Below the pieces are notes generated by a model that saw nothing but the letters and a program-made list of their open reading frames with translations, did not search any database and had not been told where the DNA came from. DNA of 64,000 bases, taken from assembly GCA_937892955.1 (NCBI GenBank), contig CALBKH010000012.1, positions 52,427 to 116,426 on the forward strand, given 5' to 3'. The position numbers and the translations under genes were made by a program. The DNA comes from an uncultured Alphaproteobacteria bacterium (GTDB taxonomy: Bacteria > Pseudomonadota > Alphaproteobacteria > Rhizobiales > Ancalomicrobiaceae). This document shows, in pieces, positions 35,803 through 45,026 of this stretch; position 1 is the first letter of the stretch, and each line of letters begins with the position of its first letter.

Positions 35803-37083
35803 ATGGCTCACGTAGATCTCGCTCCGGCGCCCCCGTCCGGCGCGTCGTCCGTCGCGGTCGCGACATGGCGCCACGACCCGGCGGTCCGCCTGCTCCTCCT
35901 TCTCGTCGTCCTGGTTTCGATCACCGCCGGCATCGTCGCCGCGACCCTGCCGCTCGACGACGAGTTCGACGAACTGGCGCACTATTCCTACGCGCGCGCC
36001 ATGGCCGAGCGGCCGACGCTTCTGCCGGATCACGACGCCCTGCGCATGCTCGACGATGCCGGCATCGACTGGAGCGACCAGCCGAACTACCTCGCCCATC
36101 CGCCGCTCTATCACCTCGCCGTCGCGCCACTCGCCGCCGCGACGCCCGGCGACCCGCGGCCGGTTCGGTTCGTCGACCTCGGCCTCGTCGCCGTCGGCCT
36201 GCTGCTGGCAGGCTTCGGTGGCGTCACGCGATTGACCGACCCACACGCCCGCCTCGTCTTCATCGCCACGCTCTTCGGTCTGCCGGTGACCATCGGCGTC
36301 GCCGGCCTCGTCAACAACGACGACCTGATGATCGCCGAGATCGGCGCCTTGTTCTTCCTCCTCGCCCGCGACCGCGCCCCGCCCTGGGCGATCGCCTTGC
36401 TCCTCGCGCTCCTCGGCTGGACCAAGTTCACCGGCCTCGTCGCCGGCGCGACCGCCGTCGTGTTGCTGAGATCGGTGGATGTCACCACCGGCCGGACGCG
36501 CCTGCTCGGCGCCGAAACGCTCCTCCCCGCCGCCGGTCTCCTCGTCGGACTCGTCCCGACGCCGGTGACGTTCGCGACCCACGGCCGTCCGGTCTGGATA
36601 CCGGCCGCCTTCCCCGACTGGTTCGAGGTGATCGCACCGGCCGACCGCGCCGCGATCGGGCTTCTCGACTTCGCCGGTCTCTATCTCGATCATCTGGGCC
36701 GCCGCCTCCCCTATCGCGCCGACGACTTCGATGCGGGCGCGATCCTGATCGCCCTCTTCGTCGCCGCCGCCCTCTCGCTGCGAAGCATCCCGGCCGACCG
36801 ACGGACCTCGACACTGGCGCGTGTCGGCCTCCTCACCACCGCTCTCTTCGTCGTCCTGCACTTCGTCCACGCCTGGTTCAGCATGCGCAATCAAGGAATT
36901 CTCGCCGATCTCCAGACCCGCTATCTCGCGGCGATCTGGCCGTTCTTCTCCTTCGCCATCGCCCTCGGACTGGCCGGCTTGCCGCACCGGACACGGCGCT
37001 ACGCCACCGCCGTCCACTACGCCGGGCTGATCGCGATCTCGGTCTTCGGCGCCGCCGTGTTCCGGTTCGCGGCGCCGGTCTGA
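35803..37083 (+). CDS. Multi-pass membrane protein, GT-C glycosyltransferase-like
   Basis: 426 residues with ten or so membrane helices. The first loop after helix 1 reads LPLDDEFDELAHYSYARAMA, with the acidic D-D-E/E-x-x-H pattern of GT-C enzymes, and NYLAHPPLYHLAVAPL is like the P-P-L-Y-Y motif of the same fold. It may transfer a sugar from a lipid-linked donor on the periplasmic side. The specific function is not known and no sugar genes flank it. Four GTCACC units at 35631-35667 lie in its upstream region. Confidence 0.65.
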   Translation: MAHVDLAPAPPSGASSVAVATWRHDPAVRLLLLLVVLVSITAGIVAATLPLDDEFDELAHYSYARAMAERPTLLPDHDALRMLDDAGIDWSDQPNYLAHPPLYHLAVAPLAAATPGDPRPVRFVDLGLVAVGLLLAGFGGVTRLTDPHARLVFIATLFGLPVTIGVAGLVNNDDLMIAEIGALFFLLARDRAPPWAIALLLALLGWTKFTGLVAGATAVVLLRSVDVTTGRTRLLGAETLLPAAGLLVGLVPTPVTFATHGRPVWIPAAFPDWFEVIAPADRAAIGLLDFAGLYLDHLGRRLPYRADDFDAGAILIALFVAAALSLRSIPADRRTSTLARVGLLTTALFVVLHFVHAWFSMRNQGILADLQTRYLAAIWPFFSFAIALGLAGLPHRTRRYATAVHYAGLIAISVFGAAVFRFAAPV

Positions 37084-37152
37084 TCGGGCCACCGCGCCGA
37101 GAGCGTCCCGACGAGGCGACAGCGCGGCTCGCCCGTGCTATTGCCGCGGCCC

Positions 37153-38061
37153 ATGCCGACCCATGTCTTTCGCCTGACGACCACCCGCTCGCTCGCCACC
37201 CGCATCGCCGATGCGCTGGGGGAAGGCGAGATCGTCTTCGCCTTCGCCGACGCCGCCGGCGCCTTCGACCACGGCGACGGCACCTGGGGCGTCGAGGCCT
37301 TCTTCCCCGAAGCCCTCGACGAGACCGATCTCGCCGAGACGCTGGCCGACCTCCTCGAGACGGAGGGCATCGCCTCCCGCGAGGCGGCGCTCGCCACGCT
37401 TTCCCGCGCCACGCTGAAGCCGCTCGACGGCGCCGACTGGGCCGCCATCGGCCTCGACGAGTTGCCGCCGATCCGCGCCGGCCGCTTCCGCGTCTTCGGC
37501 GAGCACAATCGCCCGGCGGAGCTGCGCCGCGAGGACGTCCTCATCGAGGCGTCGTCGGCCTTCGGCTCGGGCGACCACGCCTCGACCCAACTGTCGCTCG
37601 CCGGCCTCGACGAGATCCTGAAATTCGCGCGACCGCGCAACGTCCTCGATCTCGGCACCGGCACCGGCATCCTCGGCCTCGCCTTCTCGCGCCTCGCCCC
37701 GACGACGCCGGTCCTCGCCACCGACATCGCCCCGCACGCGGTGGCGACCGCCGAGCGCAATCGCCGCCTCAACGGTGTCGACCGCGCCTTCCGCGCCCTC
37801 GTCGCCGACGGCCTCGGCGATGTCCGCATCCGCCGCGCCGCGCCCTTCGATCTGGTGCTCGCCAACATCCTGCCCGATCCGCTCTGCGCCATGGCCGGCG
37901 ACGTGGTGGCGCTGATGGCGCCCGGCGGCTTCCTCGTCGTCGCCGGTCTGCGCATCGGCGAACAGGCGCGGCTCGAAAGCGCCTATCGCTCGCGGGGCCT
38001 CAGCCTCGTCTCCCGCCGTTCGATCAAGGAATGGGCTTCGCTCACCTTCCAGAAGCCCTGA
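37153..38061 (+). CDS. PrmA-like methyltransferase, paralogue 1 (divergent)
   Basis: 302 residues. N-terminal domain plus class I SAM methyltransferase domain: VLDLGTGTGILGLAFSRL binds SAM, and LVLANILPDPL is the NILA-P-L-like catalytic motif of ribosomal protein L11 methyltransferases. At the family's FGTGHHATT site this copy has FGSGDHAST. The next gene is a second, more standard homologue 11 bp downstream, so this copy may methylate another protein or have changed specificity. ATG at 37153. Confidence 0.8.
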   Translation: MPTHVFRLTTTRSLATRIADALGEGEIVFAFADAAGAFDHGDGTWGVEAFFPEALDETDLAETLADLLETEGIASREAALATLSRATLKPLDGADWAAIGLDELPPIRAGRFRVFGEHNRPAELRREDVLIEASSAFGSGDHASTQLSLAGLDEILKFARPRNVLDLGTGTGILGLAFSRLAPTTPVLATDIAPHAVATAERNRRLNGVDRAFRALVADGLGDVRIRRAAPFDLVLANILPDPLCAMAGDVVALMAPGGFLVVAGLRIGEQARLESAYRSRGLSLVSRRSIKEWASLTFQKP

Positions 38062-38072
38062 GGAGCAGATCC

Positions 38073-38963
38073 ATGCCCGCCGTCCAGGTCCGCCTCGTCG
38101 CCGAGGGTCCCGAATCCGAACGCCTCGAGCGCCTGCTCGGCGAGGCCTTCGAGGTCGAGGGCTATCCCGTCACCCGCGAAGAGACCGTGCCCTATTCGGA
38201 AGTGTGGTCGGTCGATGTCCTGGTCTTCGACGCCGAGAGCGAGGAGGCCGCCGCCGAGACGGTGCGCGACGCCCTCGGCTCCGACGCCTTCGGCGCGGAC
38301 CTCTCGACCACGGTGCTCGATCTCGACGCCAACTGGATCGCCATGAGCGAGGAGATCCGCCACCCGGTCGCAGCCGGCCGCTTCTTCGTCCACGGCAGCC
38401 ACGATCGCCATCGCCGCCCGCCGTCGGGCGTGTCGATCGAGATCGACGCCGAGATGGCCTTCGGCACCGGCCACCACGCCACCACCTGGTGCTGCCTGAT
38501 GGCCCTCGACCGGCTCTTGAAGTCGAAGCGCTTCGAGCGCCCGCTCGACCTCGGCACCGGCACCGGTGTGCTCGCCATCGCGCTGGCCCGCGTCCTCCAC
38601 GCACCGGTCATCGCCACAGACATCGACCGCGTCGCCGTCGACATCTCGATCCGCAACGCCGCGCTCAACGGCGTCGCCTCCGAGTTCCGCGGCATCGTCG
38701 CCGACGGCATGACCTCGGACCTCATCGCCCGCGAGGGTCCCTATGATCTGGTCGTCGCCAACATTCTCGCCCGCCCGCTGACCAAACTCGCCTATCCGAT
38801 CGCCGCCCGACTGGCGCGTCGTTCGACGGTCGTTCTGTCCGGCCTGCGGACCGTCGAGCGGCAACTGGTGCTCGCCGCCTATTTCGCCCAGGGCCTGCGC
38901 CTCGCCTTCGAGGTCGAGCGCGACGGCTGGCTGGCGCTGGTGCTGGAGACGGGTGACCGCTGA
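38073..38963 (+). CDS. prmA: Ribosomal protein L11 methyltransferase, paralogue 2
   Basis: 296 residues; trimethylates ribosomal protein L11 in well-studied relatives. Conserved parts are NWIAMSEE, AGRFFVHGSHDR, MAFGTGHHATT, PLDLGTGTGVLAIALARV (SAM site) and LVVANILARPLTKL. The start ATG at 38073 has GAGGAG directly upstream, and the preceding paralogue ends 11 bp before it, so the pair is an operon. An aminopeptidase P gene after the host-attachment gene is a common neighbour of prmA. Confidence 0.92.
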   Translation: MPAVQVRLVAEGPESERLERLLGEAFEVEGYPVTREETVPYSEVWSVDVLVFDAESEEAAAETVRDALGSDAFGADLSTTVLDLDANWIAMSEEIRHPVAAGRFFVHGSHDRHRRPPSGVSIEIDAEMAFGTGHHATTWCCLMALDRLLKSKRFERPLDLGTGTGVLAIALARVLHAPVIATDIDRVAVDISIRNAALNGVASEFRGIVADGMTSDLIAREGPYDLVVANILARPLTKLAYPIAARLARRSTVVLSGLRTVERQLVLAAYFAQGLRLAFEVERDGWLALVLETGDR

Positions 38964-39086
38964 GACGGGGCATTGCCGTTGACCCTGCTTCGGCAATTCC
39001 GTCGATCCTTGCGCGGGATCAAGGACGAGACCCTTCGCCGGGTGTCTCATGTTCCTCGTGGATCGCAAGATCAGGGGAGCAAGACG

Positions 39087-39539
39087 ATGCCCCGTATGAA
39101 GATCGCCAACGGAACCTGGGTCCTGGTCGGTGACGGCCGCAAGGCCTTGTTCCTTCGCAACGATGGTCTGGCCGAGCAACCCAACCTCCACTGCATCGCC
39201 ACGCGCGAACAGCAGAACCCCGCGACCCGCGAACAGGGTACGGACGCTCCCGGCCGAGCCTTCGCCAGCGTGGGCGGTATGCGTTCGTCGATGGAGACCA
39301 CCGATTGGCACGAAGAGGAAGCGCGCCGCTTCGCCGCCGGCATCGCCGCCGAGCTGAACAGCGCCGCACACGAGGGCCGCTACAAGCACCTCATCCTCGT
39401 CGCCCCACCGCGTATCCTCGCCGAACTGCGTCAGGATCTGAGTAAAGAAGCGAAGGCCTGTGTCACCGCCGAGATCGACAAGGATCTCGTACGCCACACC
39501 ATCGCCGACATCGAGACGATTCTTCTCGCCGCGGGCTAG
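39087..39539 (+). CDS. Host-attachment family protein
   Basis: 150 residues with the pattern of the host-attachment protein family: WVLVGDGRKALFLRN at the start, ALFL and the middle FAAGIAAELNSAAHEGRYKHLILVAPPRILAEL block (given here in part), ending KDLVRHTIADIET. Plant-associated relatives are linked to attachment by name, but biochemical function is not established. ATG at 39087; ATG 39096 is alternative. A strong hairpin follows. Confidence 0.85.
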   Translation: MPRMKIANGTWVLVGDGRKALFLRNDGLAEQPNLHCIATREQQNPATREQGTDAPGRAFASVGGMRSSMETTDWHEEEARRFAAGIAAELNSAAHEGRYKHLILVAPPRILAELRQDLSKEAKACVTAEIDKDLVRHTIADIETILLAAG

Positions 39540-39612
39540 AACCTGTCCGGGCCGGCCGGTCCCCGATCCACACGGCCACCGCCCGCCGAAGATCGCATGA
39601 GGAACTTTCGAA

Positions 39613-39643
39613 CAACGGGGAGCACCGGCGGTGCTCCCCGTTG
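39613..39643. terminator. Hairpin terminator after the host-attachment gene
   Basis: CAACGGGGAGCACCG and CGGTGCTCCCCGTTG make a 15-bp perfect stem with a one-base loop; the sequence after it has only two T in three bases. It lies 33 bp before the aminopeptidase P start and may also sit in that gene's leader. Confidence 0.6.
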
Positions 39644-39675
39644 TCACATGGCCGCGAAGCGTTACAGTCGGCCGC

Positions 39676-41499
39676 ATGTTCCAGAGCTTCGACACCCATG
39701 CCGACCCCACCGTCGGCGCCCCCCGCACCGCTCTCCTGCGCGCCGAACTCGCCCGCCTCGGGCTGACCGGGTTCCTCGTCCCGCGCGCCGACGAGTTCCA
39801 ATCCGAATATGTCGCGCCGAGCGCCGAACGCCTGCGCTGGCTGACCGGCTTCTCCGGCTCCGCCGGCGCCGCGGTCGTCCTGGCCGAGAAGGCGACGATC
39901 CTGGTCGACGGGCGCTACCGCCTCCAGGTCGGCGAAGAGGTCGACACCACCGTCTTCACCCCCGGCGACATCGTCGCCACCCCGCCGCACGTCTGGCTGA
40001 AGGCCGAGGTCTCGGCCGGCGATCGCATCGGCTACGACCCCTGGCTCCACACGGTCGCCGGCGTCCGTCGCCTGCGCGAGGCGGTCGAGGCGGCGGGCGG
40101 AACCCTCGCTCCGGTCGAGCCCAACCCCCTCGACACCGTCTGGAGCGATCGCCCTGCCCCGCCGACGGGACCGCTCGTCGTCCACCCGGCCGCCGTCGCC
40201 GGCGAGGACGTGGCGGAGAAATTCGCCCGCATCGCCCCGACCATCGCCGGGGCGAACGCCGACCATCTGCTCCTCGTCCAACCGGATTCGATCGCCTGGA
40301 TCTTCAACATCCGTGGCCGCGACATCCCCCACAATCCGGTGCCGCTCGCCCATGCGCTGCTGCCGCGCGAGGGTCGCGCCATGCTCTTCGTCGCACCCGA
40401 GAAGCTCTCCGAGGCGGTCGCCGCCCACCTCGCGCCCTATTGCGATCTCGCCTCTCCGGCCGAACTGCTGCCCACCCTCGCCCGCCTCGGCGAGATGAAG
40501 GCGAAGGTGCTGTTCGATCCGGCCTGGACCTCGGAGATCCTCGCCCGCCGTCTGGCGGAAGCCGGCGCGACGCTGGTCGAGGGCGACGATCCGATCACCC
40601 TGCCCAAGGCACGCAAGAACGACACCGAGATCGCCGGCGCCCGCGCCGCCCACATCCGCGACGGCGTCGCCATGGCGCGCTTCCTCGCCTGGTTCGACGC
40701 CGAGGGGCACACCACCGACGAGATCACCTGCTGCGAGAAGCTGGAGGGCTGCCGCGCCGCCACCGGCGAACTGCTCGACCTCTCCTTCCCGACCATCTCG
40801 GGCGCCGGGCCGAACGGCGCCATCGTCCACTATCACTCCAGCCGGGCGACCAACCGGCCGATCGATCGCGACTGCCCGTTCCTGCTCGACAGCGGCGCCC
40901 AGTACCGCGACGGCACCACCGACGTCACCCGCACCATCGCCGTCGGTACGCCCTCTGCCGCGATGAAACGCGCCTTCACCCTGGTGCTGAAGGGCCACAT
41001 CGCCATTTCGACCGCCCGCTTCCCCGTCGGCACGCCCGGCTCGGCGCTCGACACGCTCGCCCGCATCGCCCTGTGGAAGGCCGGCCTCGACTACGACCAC
41101 GGCACCGGCCACGGGGTGGGCAGCCACATGTCGGTGCACGAGGGCCCGCAGCGCATCTCCAAGACCGGCACGGTGGCGCTCGAACCCGGCATGATCCTGT
41201 CGAACGAGCCCGGCTACTACATGACCGGCGCCTACGGCATCCGTATCGAGAACCTCGAGCTGGTCCACGAGGCGCGCAAGGTCGACGGCGGCGAGCGGCC
41301 GATGCTCGGCTTCGAGACGCTGACCCTGGTGCCGATCGACACCCGCCTGATCGATGCGTCCCTGATGAGCCGAGACGATCTGCGCTGGCTCGACGCCTAT
41401 CACGCCCGCGTCGAGACCGTGATCGGCCCGCTGCTCGACGCCGAGACCCGCGCTTGGCTCACCCGCGCCTGCGCCCCCCTCGAACGCTCCGCTTCCTGA
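39676..41499 (+). CDS. Aminopeptidase P family (M24B) metallopeptidase
   Basis: 607 residues, the long three-domain form. Two creatinase-like N-terminal domains precede the pita-bread catalytic domain. Metal ligands are visible: Asp in LLDSGAQYRDGTTDVTRT (two Asp), His in HGTGHGVG, Glu in SNEPGYYM and Glu in GFETLTLVP. It removes N-terminal residues before proline. ATG at 39676. Confidence 0.93.
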   Translation: MFQSFDTHADPTVGAPRTALLRAELARLGLTGFLVPRADEFQSEYVAPSAERLRWLTGFSGSAGAAVVLAEKATILVDGRYRLQVGEEVDTTVFTPGDIVATPPHVWLKAEVSAGDRIGYDPWLHTVAGVRRLREAVEAAGGTLAPVEPNPLDTVWSDRPAPPTGPLVVHPAAVAGEDVAEKFARIAPTIAGANADHLLLVQPDSIAWIFNIRGRDIPHNPVPLAHALLPREGRAMLFVAPEKLSEAVAAHLAPYCDLASPAELLPTLARLGEMKAKVLFDPAWTSEILARRLAEAGATLVEGDDPITLPKARKNDTEIAGARAAHIRDGVAMARFLAWFDAEGHTTDEITCCEKLEGCRAATGELLDLSFPTISGAGPNGAIVHYHSSRATNRPIDRDCPFLLDSGAQYRDGTTDVTRTIAVGTPSAAMKRAFTLVLKGHIAISTARFPVGTPGSALDTLARIALWKAGLDYDHGTGHGVGSHMSVHEGPQRISKTGTVALEPGMILSNEPGYYMTGAYGIRIENLELVHEARKVDGGERPMLGFETLTLVPIDTRLIDASLMSRDDLRWLDAYHARVETVIGPLLDAETRAWLTRACAPLERSAS

Positions 41500-41529
41500 C
41501 CGCAACCGCCCTTACGCAAAGGTGCCTCG

Positions 41530-42159
41530 ATGAGCGAATTCGTCCTGACCTGCTTCGGCGAGAGCGGCAACTCCTACAAGGCGGCGCTGATGCTGGAGCT
41601 TTCCGGCTGCGACTGGACGCCGAAGTGGATCCCCTTCTTCGACGGCGCGACGCGGTCGCCGGAGTGGCGCGAGAGCGTCAACGAGATGGGCGAGGCACCG
41701 GTGCTCGAGCACGCCGGCCTCGTCCTCACCCAGTCCGGTGTCATCCTCGACTACCTCGCCGAGGTGACGGGCAGGTTCGGCGGCACCACGCCGGCCGAGA
41801 AGCGCGAGATCTGGCGCTGGATCCTCTTCGACAATCACAAGTTCACCAGCTACTTCGCGACCTTGCGCTTCCTCGTCGGCATCAAGAAGTTCCCCGAGAC
41901 GGCGGCGACCGAGTTCCTCCGCGGCCGCGTCGTCGACGCCTACAAGGTGGTGGAGAAGCATCTCCAGGGGCGCGACTTCATGGTCGCCGACCGCCCGACC
42001 ATCGCCGACTTCTCGCTCGTCGGTTACGTCTACTACACCGAGGAGACCGGCCTCGATCGCTGGGACAAGTTCCCGGCAATCAAGGCCTGGGCCGACCGTA
42101 TCGCGAGCCTCCCCGGCTGGAAGGGGCCGTACGAGCTGATGCCGACCGCGGCCACGTGA
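41530..42159 (+). CDS. Glutathione S-transferase family protein
   Basis: 209 residues. The thioredoxin-like N-terminal domain reads FVLTCFGESGNSYKAALMLE, with the candidate catalytic Ser in the first helix region, and EMGEAPVLEHAGLVLTQSGVILDYLAE with the cis-Pro/glutathione site. The helical C-terminal domain contains the N-capping box RPTIADFSLVGY. The substrate is unknown. It starts 30 bp after the aminopeptidase gene and 16 bp before the GFA gene. Confidence 0.9.
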   Translation: MSEFVLTCFGESGNSYKAALMLELSGCDWTPKWIPFFDGATRSPEWRESVNEMGEAPVLEHAGLVLTQSGVILDYLAEVTGRFGGTTPAEKREIWRWILFDNHKFTSYFATLRFLVGIKKFPETAATEFLRGRVVDAYKVVEKHLQGRDFMVADRPTIADFSLVGYVYYTEETGLDRWDKFPAIKAWADRIASLPGWKGPYELMPTAAT

Positions 42160-42175
42160 GCGAGAAGAACCGACG

Positions 42176-42601
42176 ATGAGCGATCCGAGACCACGGCACG
42201 AAGCGGCCTGCCACTGCGGTTCGGTGCGTTTCCGCGTTCGCTTGACCGACGAATTCGCGACGGCCCGCCGGTGTTCGTGCTCCTACTGCCGGATGCGCGG
42301 CGCGATCGCCGTCTCGGCAGATCTCTCGGACATCGAATTCGTCCAGGGCGAAGACAACCTGACGCTCTATCGGTTCAACACCGGCACGGCGAAGCATTAC
42401 TTCTGCAAGACCTGCGGGATCCACACCCATCACCAGCGCCGCTCGAACCCGAACCAGTTCGGCATCAACGTCGCATGTATCGAGGGGGTCGGCCCCTTCG
42501 ACTTCCCGGAGGTGACGGTGATGGACGGCGTCGCCCATCCCTCCGATACCGGCTCCGGACCGAGAGTGGCGGGAATTCTCCGATTCGAGCCGGCGACCTG
42601 A
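42176..42601 (+). CDS. GFA/CENP-V family zinc protein
   Basis: 141 residues. Zn ligands are in ACHCGSVRFRV, RRCSCSYCRMRG and YFCKTCGIHTHH, the Cys pattern of the GFA (glutathione-dependent formaldehyde-activating-like)/CENP-V fold. It may handle S-hydroxymethyl-glutathione or a related adduct. Its position directly after a GST gene makes a glutathione-linked role reasonable but unproven. Confidence 0.88.
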   Translation: MSDPRPRHEAACHCGSVRFRVRLTDEFATARRCSCSYCRMRGAIAVSADLSDIEFVQGEDNLTLYRFNTGTAKHYFCKTCGIHTHHQRRSNPNQFGINVACIEGVGPFDFPEVTVMDGVAHPSDTGSGPRVAGILRFEPAT

Positions 42602-42837
42602 ACCGGATCCATCGAAGAGCGGTGCGAACACGAAAAATCGTCTCCGAAGCCATGGCGACGGACCTCTTCGCGCGCTAGATGGTCGACGTCCTCCGAGAGC
42701 CGTCCCGCGGTTGTTCGTGTACCGGTCCGGTGGGCGGTCGAAACGACGTTCGACGACCGAGACGCCGTGACCGATTCTTTCCGACGAAGATGCGCGCCTC
42801 GGCCTGCACGAGCCGAAGCGTCGAAACCGAGGGCACG

Positions 42838-44061
42838 ATGTCCGGAACGGAAATCCCGATCGATGTCGCCCCGCCGGTCCCGGCGCACTCCGGCAATGCC
42901 GATGTCCTCAGGCTCGCCATCGCCCAGGCGCTGGCCGGCGCCAACGCGGCGGTCGTCTACGCCACCGGTGCCATCGTCGGCAACGTGCTCGCCCCCCACG
43001 CCACGCTCGCCACCCTGCCGATCTCGATCTTCGTCGTCGGCATGGCCGCCTGCACCCTGCCGGCCGGCGCCATCGCCCGGCGCCACGGTCGCCGCGCCGC
43101 GTTTCTCGCGGGAACCGGCGCCGGTGTCGTCGCCGGCCTGCTCGCCGCACTCGCCTCGGTGATGGGCTCGTTCTGGCTGTTCTGCGTCGCGACCTTCCTC
43201 GGCGGCGCCTATGCCGCGGTCGTGCTGTCGTTCCGCTTCGCCGCCGCCGATTGCGTGCCGGCCGAGGGGCGCGCCCGCGCCATGTCGCTGGTCATGGCCG
43301 GCGGCGTCTTCGCCGGCGTCATCGGCCCGCAGCTCGTCACCTGGACGATGAACCTGTGGCAGCCCTACCTCTTCGCCGCGACCTATGTGGCCCAGGCCGC
43401 GGTCGCCGCGGTGTCGGCCGCCGTCCTCGCCGGCGTGCGGCTGCCCAAGCCGAGCAGGGCGGAAACCGCCGGCGGCCGGCCGCTGTGGGAGATCGCCCGC
43501 CAGTCGCGCTTCGTCACCGCCGTCGTCTGCGGAGTCGTCTCCTACCTCTTGATGAACTTCCTGATGACCGCCGCGCCGCTGGCGATGCGCATGTGCGGCC
43601 TGTCGCTGGAGGACTCGAACCTCGGCCTGCAGTGGCACATCATCGCCATGTACGCGCCCGGCTTCTTCACCGGAACGCTGATCAGCCGCTTCGGCGCGCC
43701 GCGGATCGTCGCCGTCGGTCTGGCGCTGATCGCGCTCTCGGCCGTCATCGGCCTGCTCGGCGTCGACGTCGCCCATTTCTGGGCGACGCTGATCCTGCTC
43801 GGCGTCGGCTGGAACTTCGGCTTCGTCGGCGCCTCGGCGATGGTCCTCGAGTGCCATCGCCCGGAGGAGCGGACCCGCGTCCAGTCGCTCAACGACTTCC
43901 TCGTCTTCGGCACCATGGCGATCGGCTCCTTCGCCTCCGGGAGCCTGTTGACCTCGGCCGGCTGGAGCACCGTCCTGATGGTCTCCTTCGCCCCCCTCAC
44001 CCTGGCGGTCCTGACCCTGATCGCGATGATGTCGTCGAAGGCCCGCCGCACCGCGGCGTGA
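42838..44061 (+). CDS. MFS transporter
   Basis: 407 residues with about 12 hydrophobic helices. The loop between helices 2 and 3 has GAIARRHGRRAAFLAG, the MFS motif A. TM patterns and length fit a drug or metabolite exporter of the YfcJ/SotB-like or inner-membrane transporter type. The ATG at 42838 is preferred; an upstream in-frame stretch from 42679 reads as unlikely Arg/Cys-rich sequence. It converges with a thioesterase gene 5 bp away. Confidence 0.88.
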   Translation: MSGTEIPIDVAPPVPAHSGNADVLRLAIAQALAGANAAVVYATGAIVGNVLAPHATLATLPISIFVVGMAACTLPAGAIARRHGRRAAFLAGTGAGVVAGLLAALASVMGSFWLFCVATFLGGAYAAVVLSFRFAAADCVPAEGRARAMSLVMAGGVFAGVIGPQLVTWTMNLWQPYLFAATYVAQAAVAAVSAAVLAGVRLPKPSRAETAGGRPLWEIARQSRFVTAVVCGVVSYLLMNFLMTAAPLAMRMCGLSLEDSNLGLQWHIIAMYAPGFFTGTLISRFGAPRIVAVGLALIALSAVIGLLGVDVAHFWATLILLGVGWNFGFVGASAMVLECHRPEERTRVQSLNDFLVFGTMAIGSFASGSLLTSAGWSTVLMVSFAPLTLAVLTLIAMMSSKARRTAA

Positions 44062-44066
44062 AGGCG

Positions 44067-44456
44067 TCACCCTTCCGGCAACACCCGCGACTTGCGGTCC
44101 TCGCCGATCGCCACGAAGGTGAAGACGGCGCTCGTCACCTTCTCCATGGCGTCGGTCTCGCGCGGCCGGCGCCACGCTTCGATGAGGATCTTCACCGAGG
44201 TGCGCCCGGTGCCGACGATCGTGCCGTAGAAACTCACCTCGTCGCCGACCAGTACCGGCCGGTGGAACGCCATCGCCTCCACCGCCACCGTCGCGGCACG
44301 ACCGCGCGCCCGGCGCGTCGCCACGTTGCCGGCGGCGAGGTCCATGTGGGCCATCAGCCAGCCGCCGAAGATGTCGCCGGCCGGATTGGTGTCGCCCGGC
44401 ATGGCGATGGTGCGGATCACGGGCGAGGAGTCCGGCGGTTGTTCGAAGGCGGACAC
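44067..44456 (-). CDS. Acyl-CoA thioesterase, YciA-like
   Basis: 129 residues. Hotdog fold with the acyl-CoA thioesterase box PGDTNPAGDIFGGWLMAHMD, where Asn/Asp are catalytic, and VGDEVSFYGTIVGTGRTSV strands. It hydrolyses acyl-CoAs to release CoA. Start: GTG at 44456 follows GAGGAG by 6 bases and is preferred; an in-frame GTG at 44486 would add ten residues. Confidence 0.88.
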   Translation of the reverse strand: MSAFEQPPDSSPVIRTIAMPGDTNPAGDIFGGWLMAHMDLAAGNVATRRARGRAATVAVEAMAFHRPVLVGDEVSFYGTIVGTGRTSVKILIEAWRRPRETDAMEKVTSAVFTFVAIGEDRKSRVLPEG

Positions 44457-44496
44457 GGGAGGCTCCTCGGCGCGAGACGGGATCACGACCTCCCGA

Positions 44497-44631
44497 TCAT
44501 CCCCGCTCGAGCGGATCGATCCAATGGCGACGCAACGTCGCGCAGGTCGAGGATTCCCACATGCCGCGATCGACGGCGGGACGCGCCGGACGGCGGAAGG
44601 CGCGGCGGGCGACTTCGAGGAAACGGATCAT
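44497..44631 (-). CDS. Small Arg-rich ORF (44 residues)
   Basis: An unrecognised small protein that begins MIRFLEVARRAFRRPARP and ends WIDPLERG. A good ribosome site (TGGAG) lies 6 bases before the ATG at 44631, and the same leader sequence GGAGCCTCCC precedes the start of the thioesterase gene just downstream. Its N terminus resembles that of the small protein at 63753 (basic, V-A-R-R-A). Whether it is expressed is uncertain. The 395 bp between it and pgm hold no other feature. Confidence 0.4.
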   Translation of the reverse strand: MIRFLEVARRAFRRPARPAVDRGMWESSTCATLRRHWIDPLERG

Positions 44632-45026
44632 GGGAGGCTCCATCGTTCGGGTATCCGGGGTTTCGGCCCGGCCTCGACGTTCCTCGCCCGGCGGGTTCGT
44701 GCCGACCCGCTTCTCTTCGACCGGTTCTCCGGTTCATACGAAGACCATGGTGCCTGCGATTTCTTGCAAGGTCGACCGAACTTTCCGAATTCCACCTCTG
44801 CGCCGCACGCAGATCTCTTCGTGGGCGATCCGCAAAATTCGAAGGACCGATGTCCGCGAACCTCGAGGCTCGACCGGCGGACGACCTCGCGCGCGCCCTG
44901 CACGAAAAGGCATCGGGCCGACCGCCCCCTCTTCCCTCGCCGCACCCGGTCGACCCCGTATGGAATTCCGCCGCCGCCTCCGCTAGGGAAGTAGCATCGC
45001 CCGCTTCGAATGTTCGGGAGCCGCTC

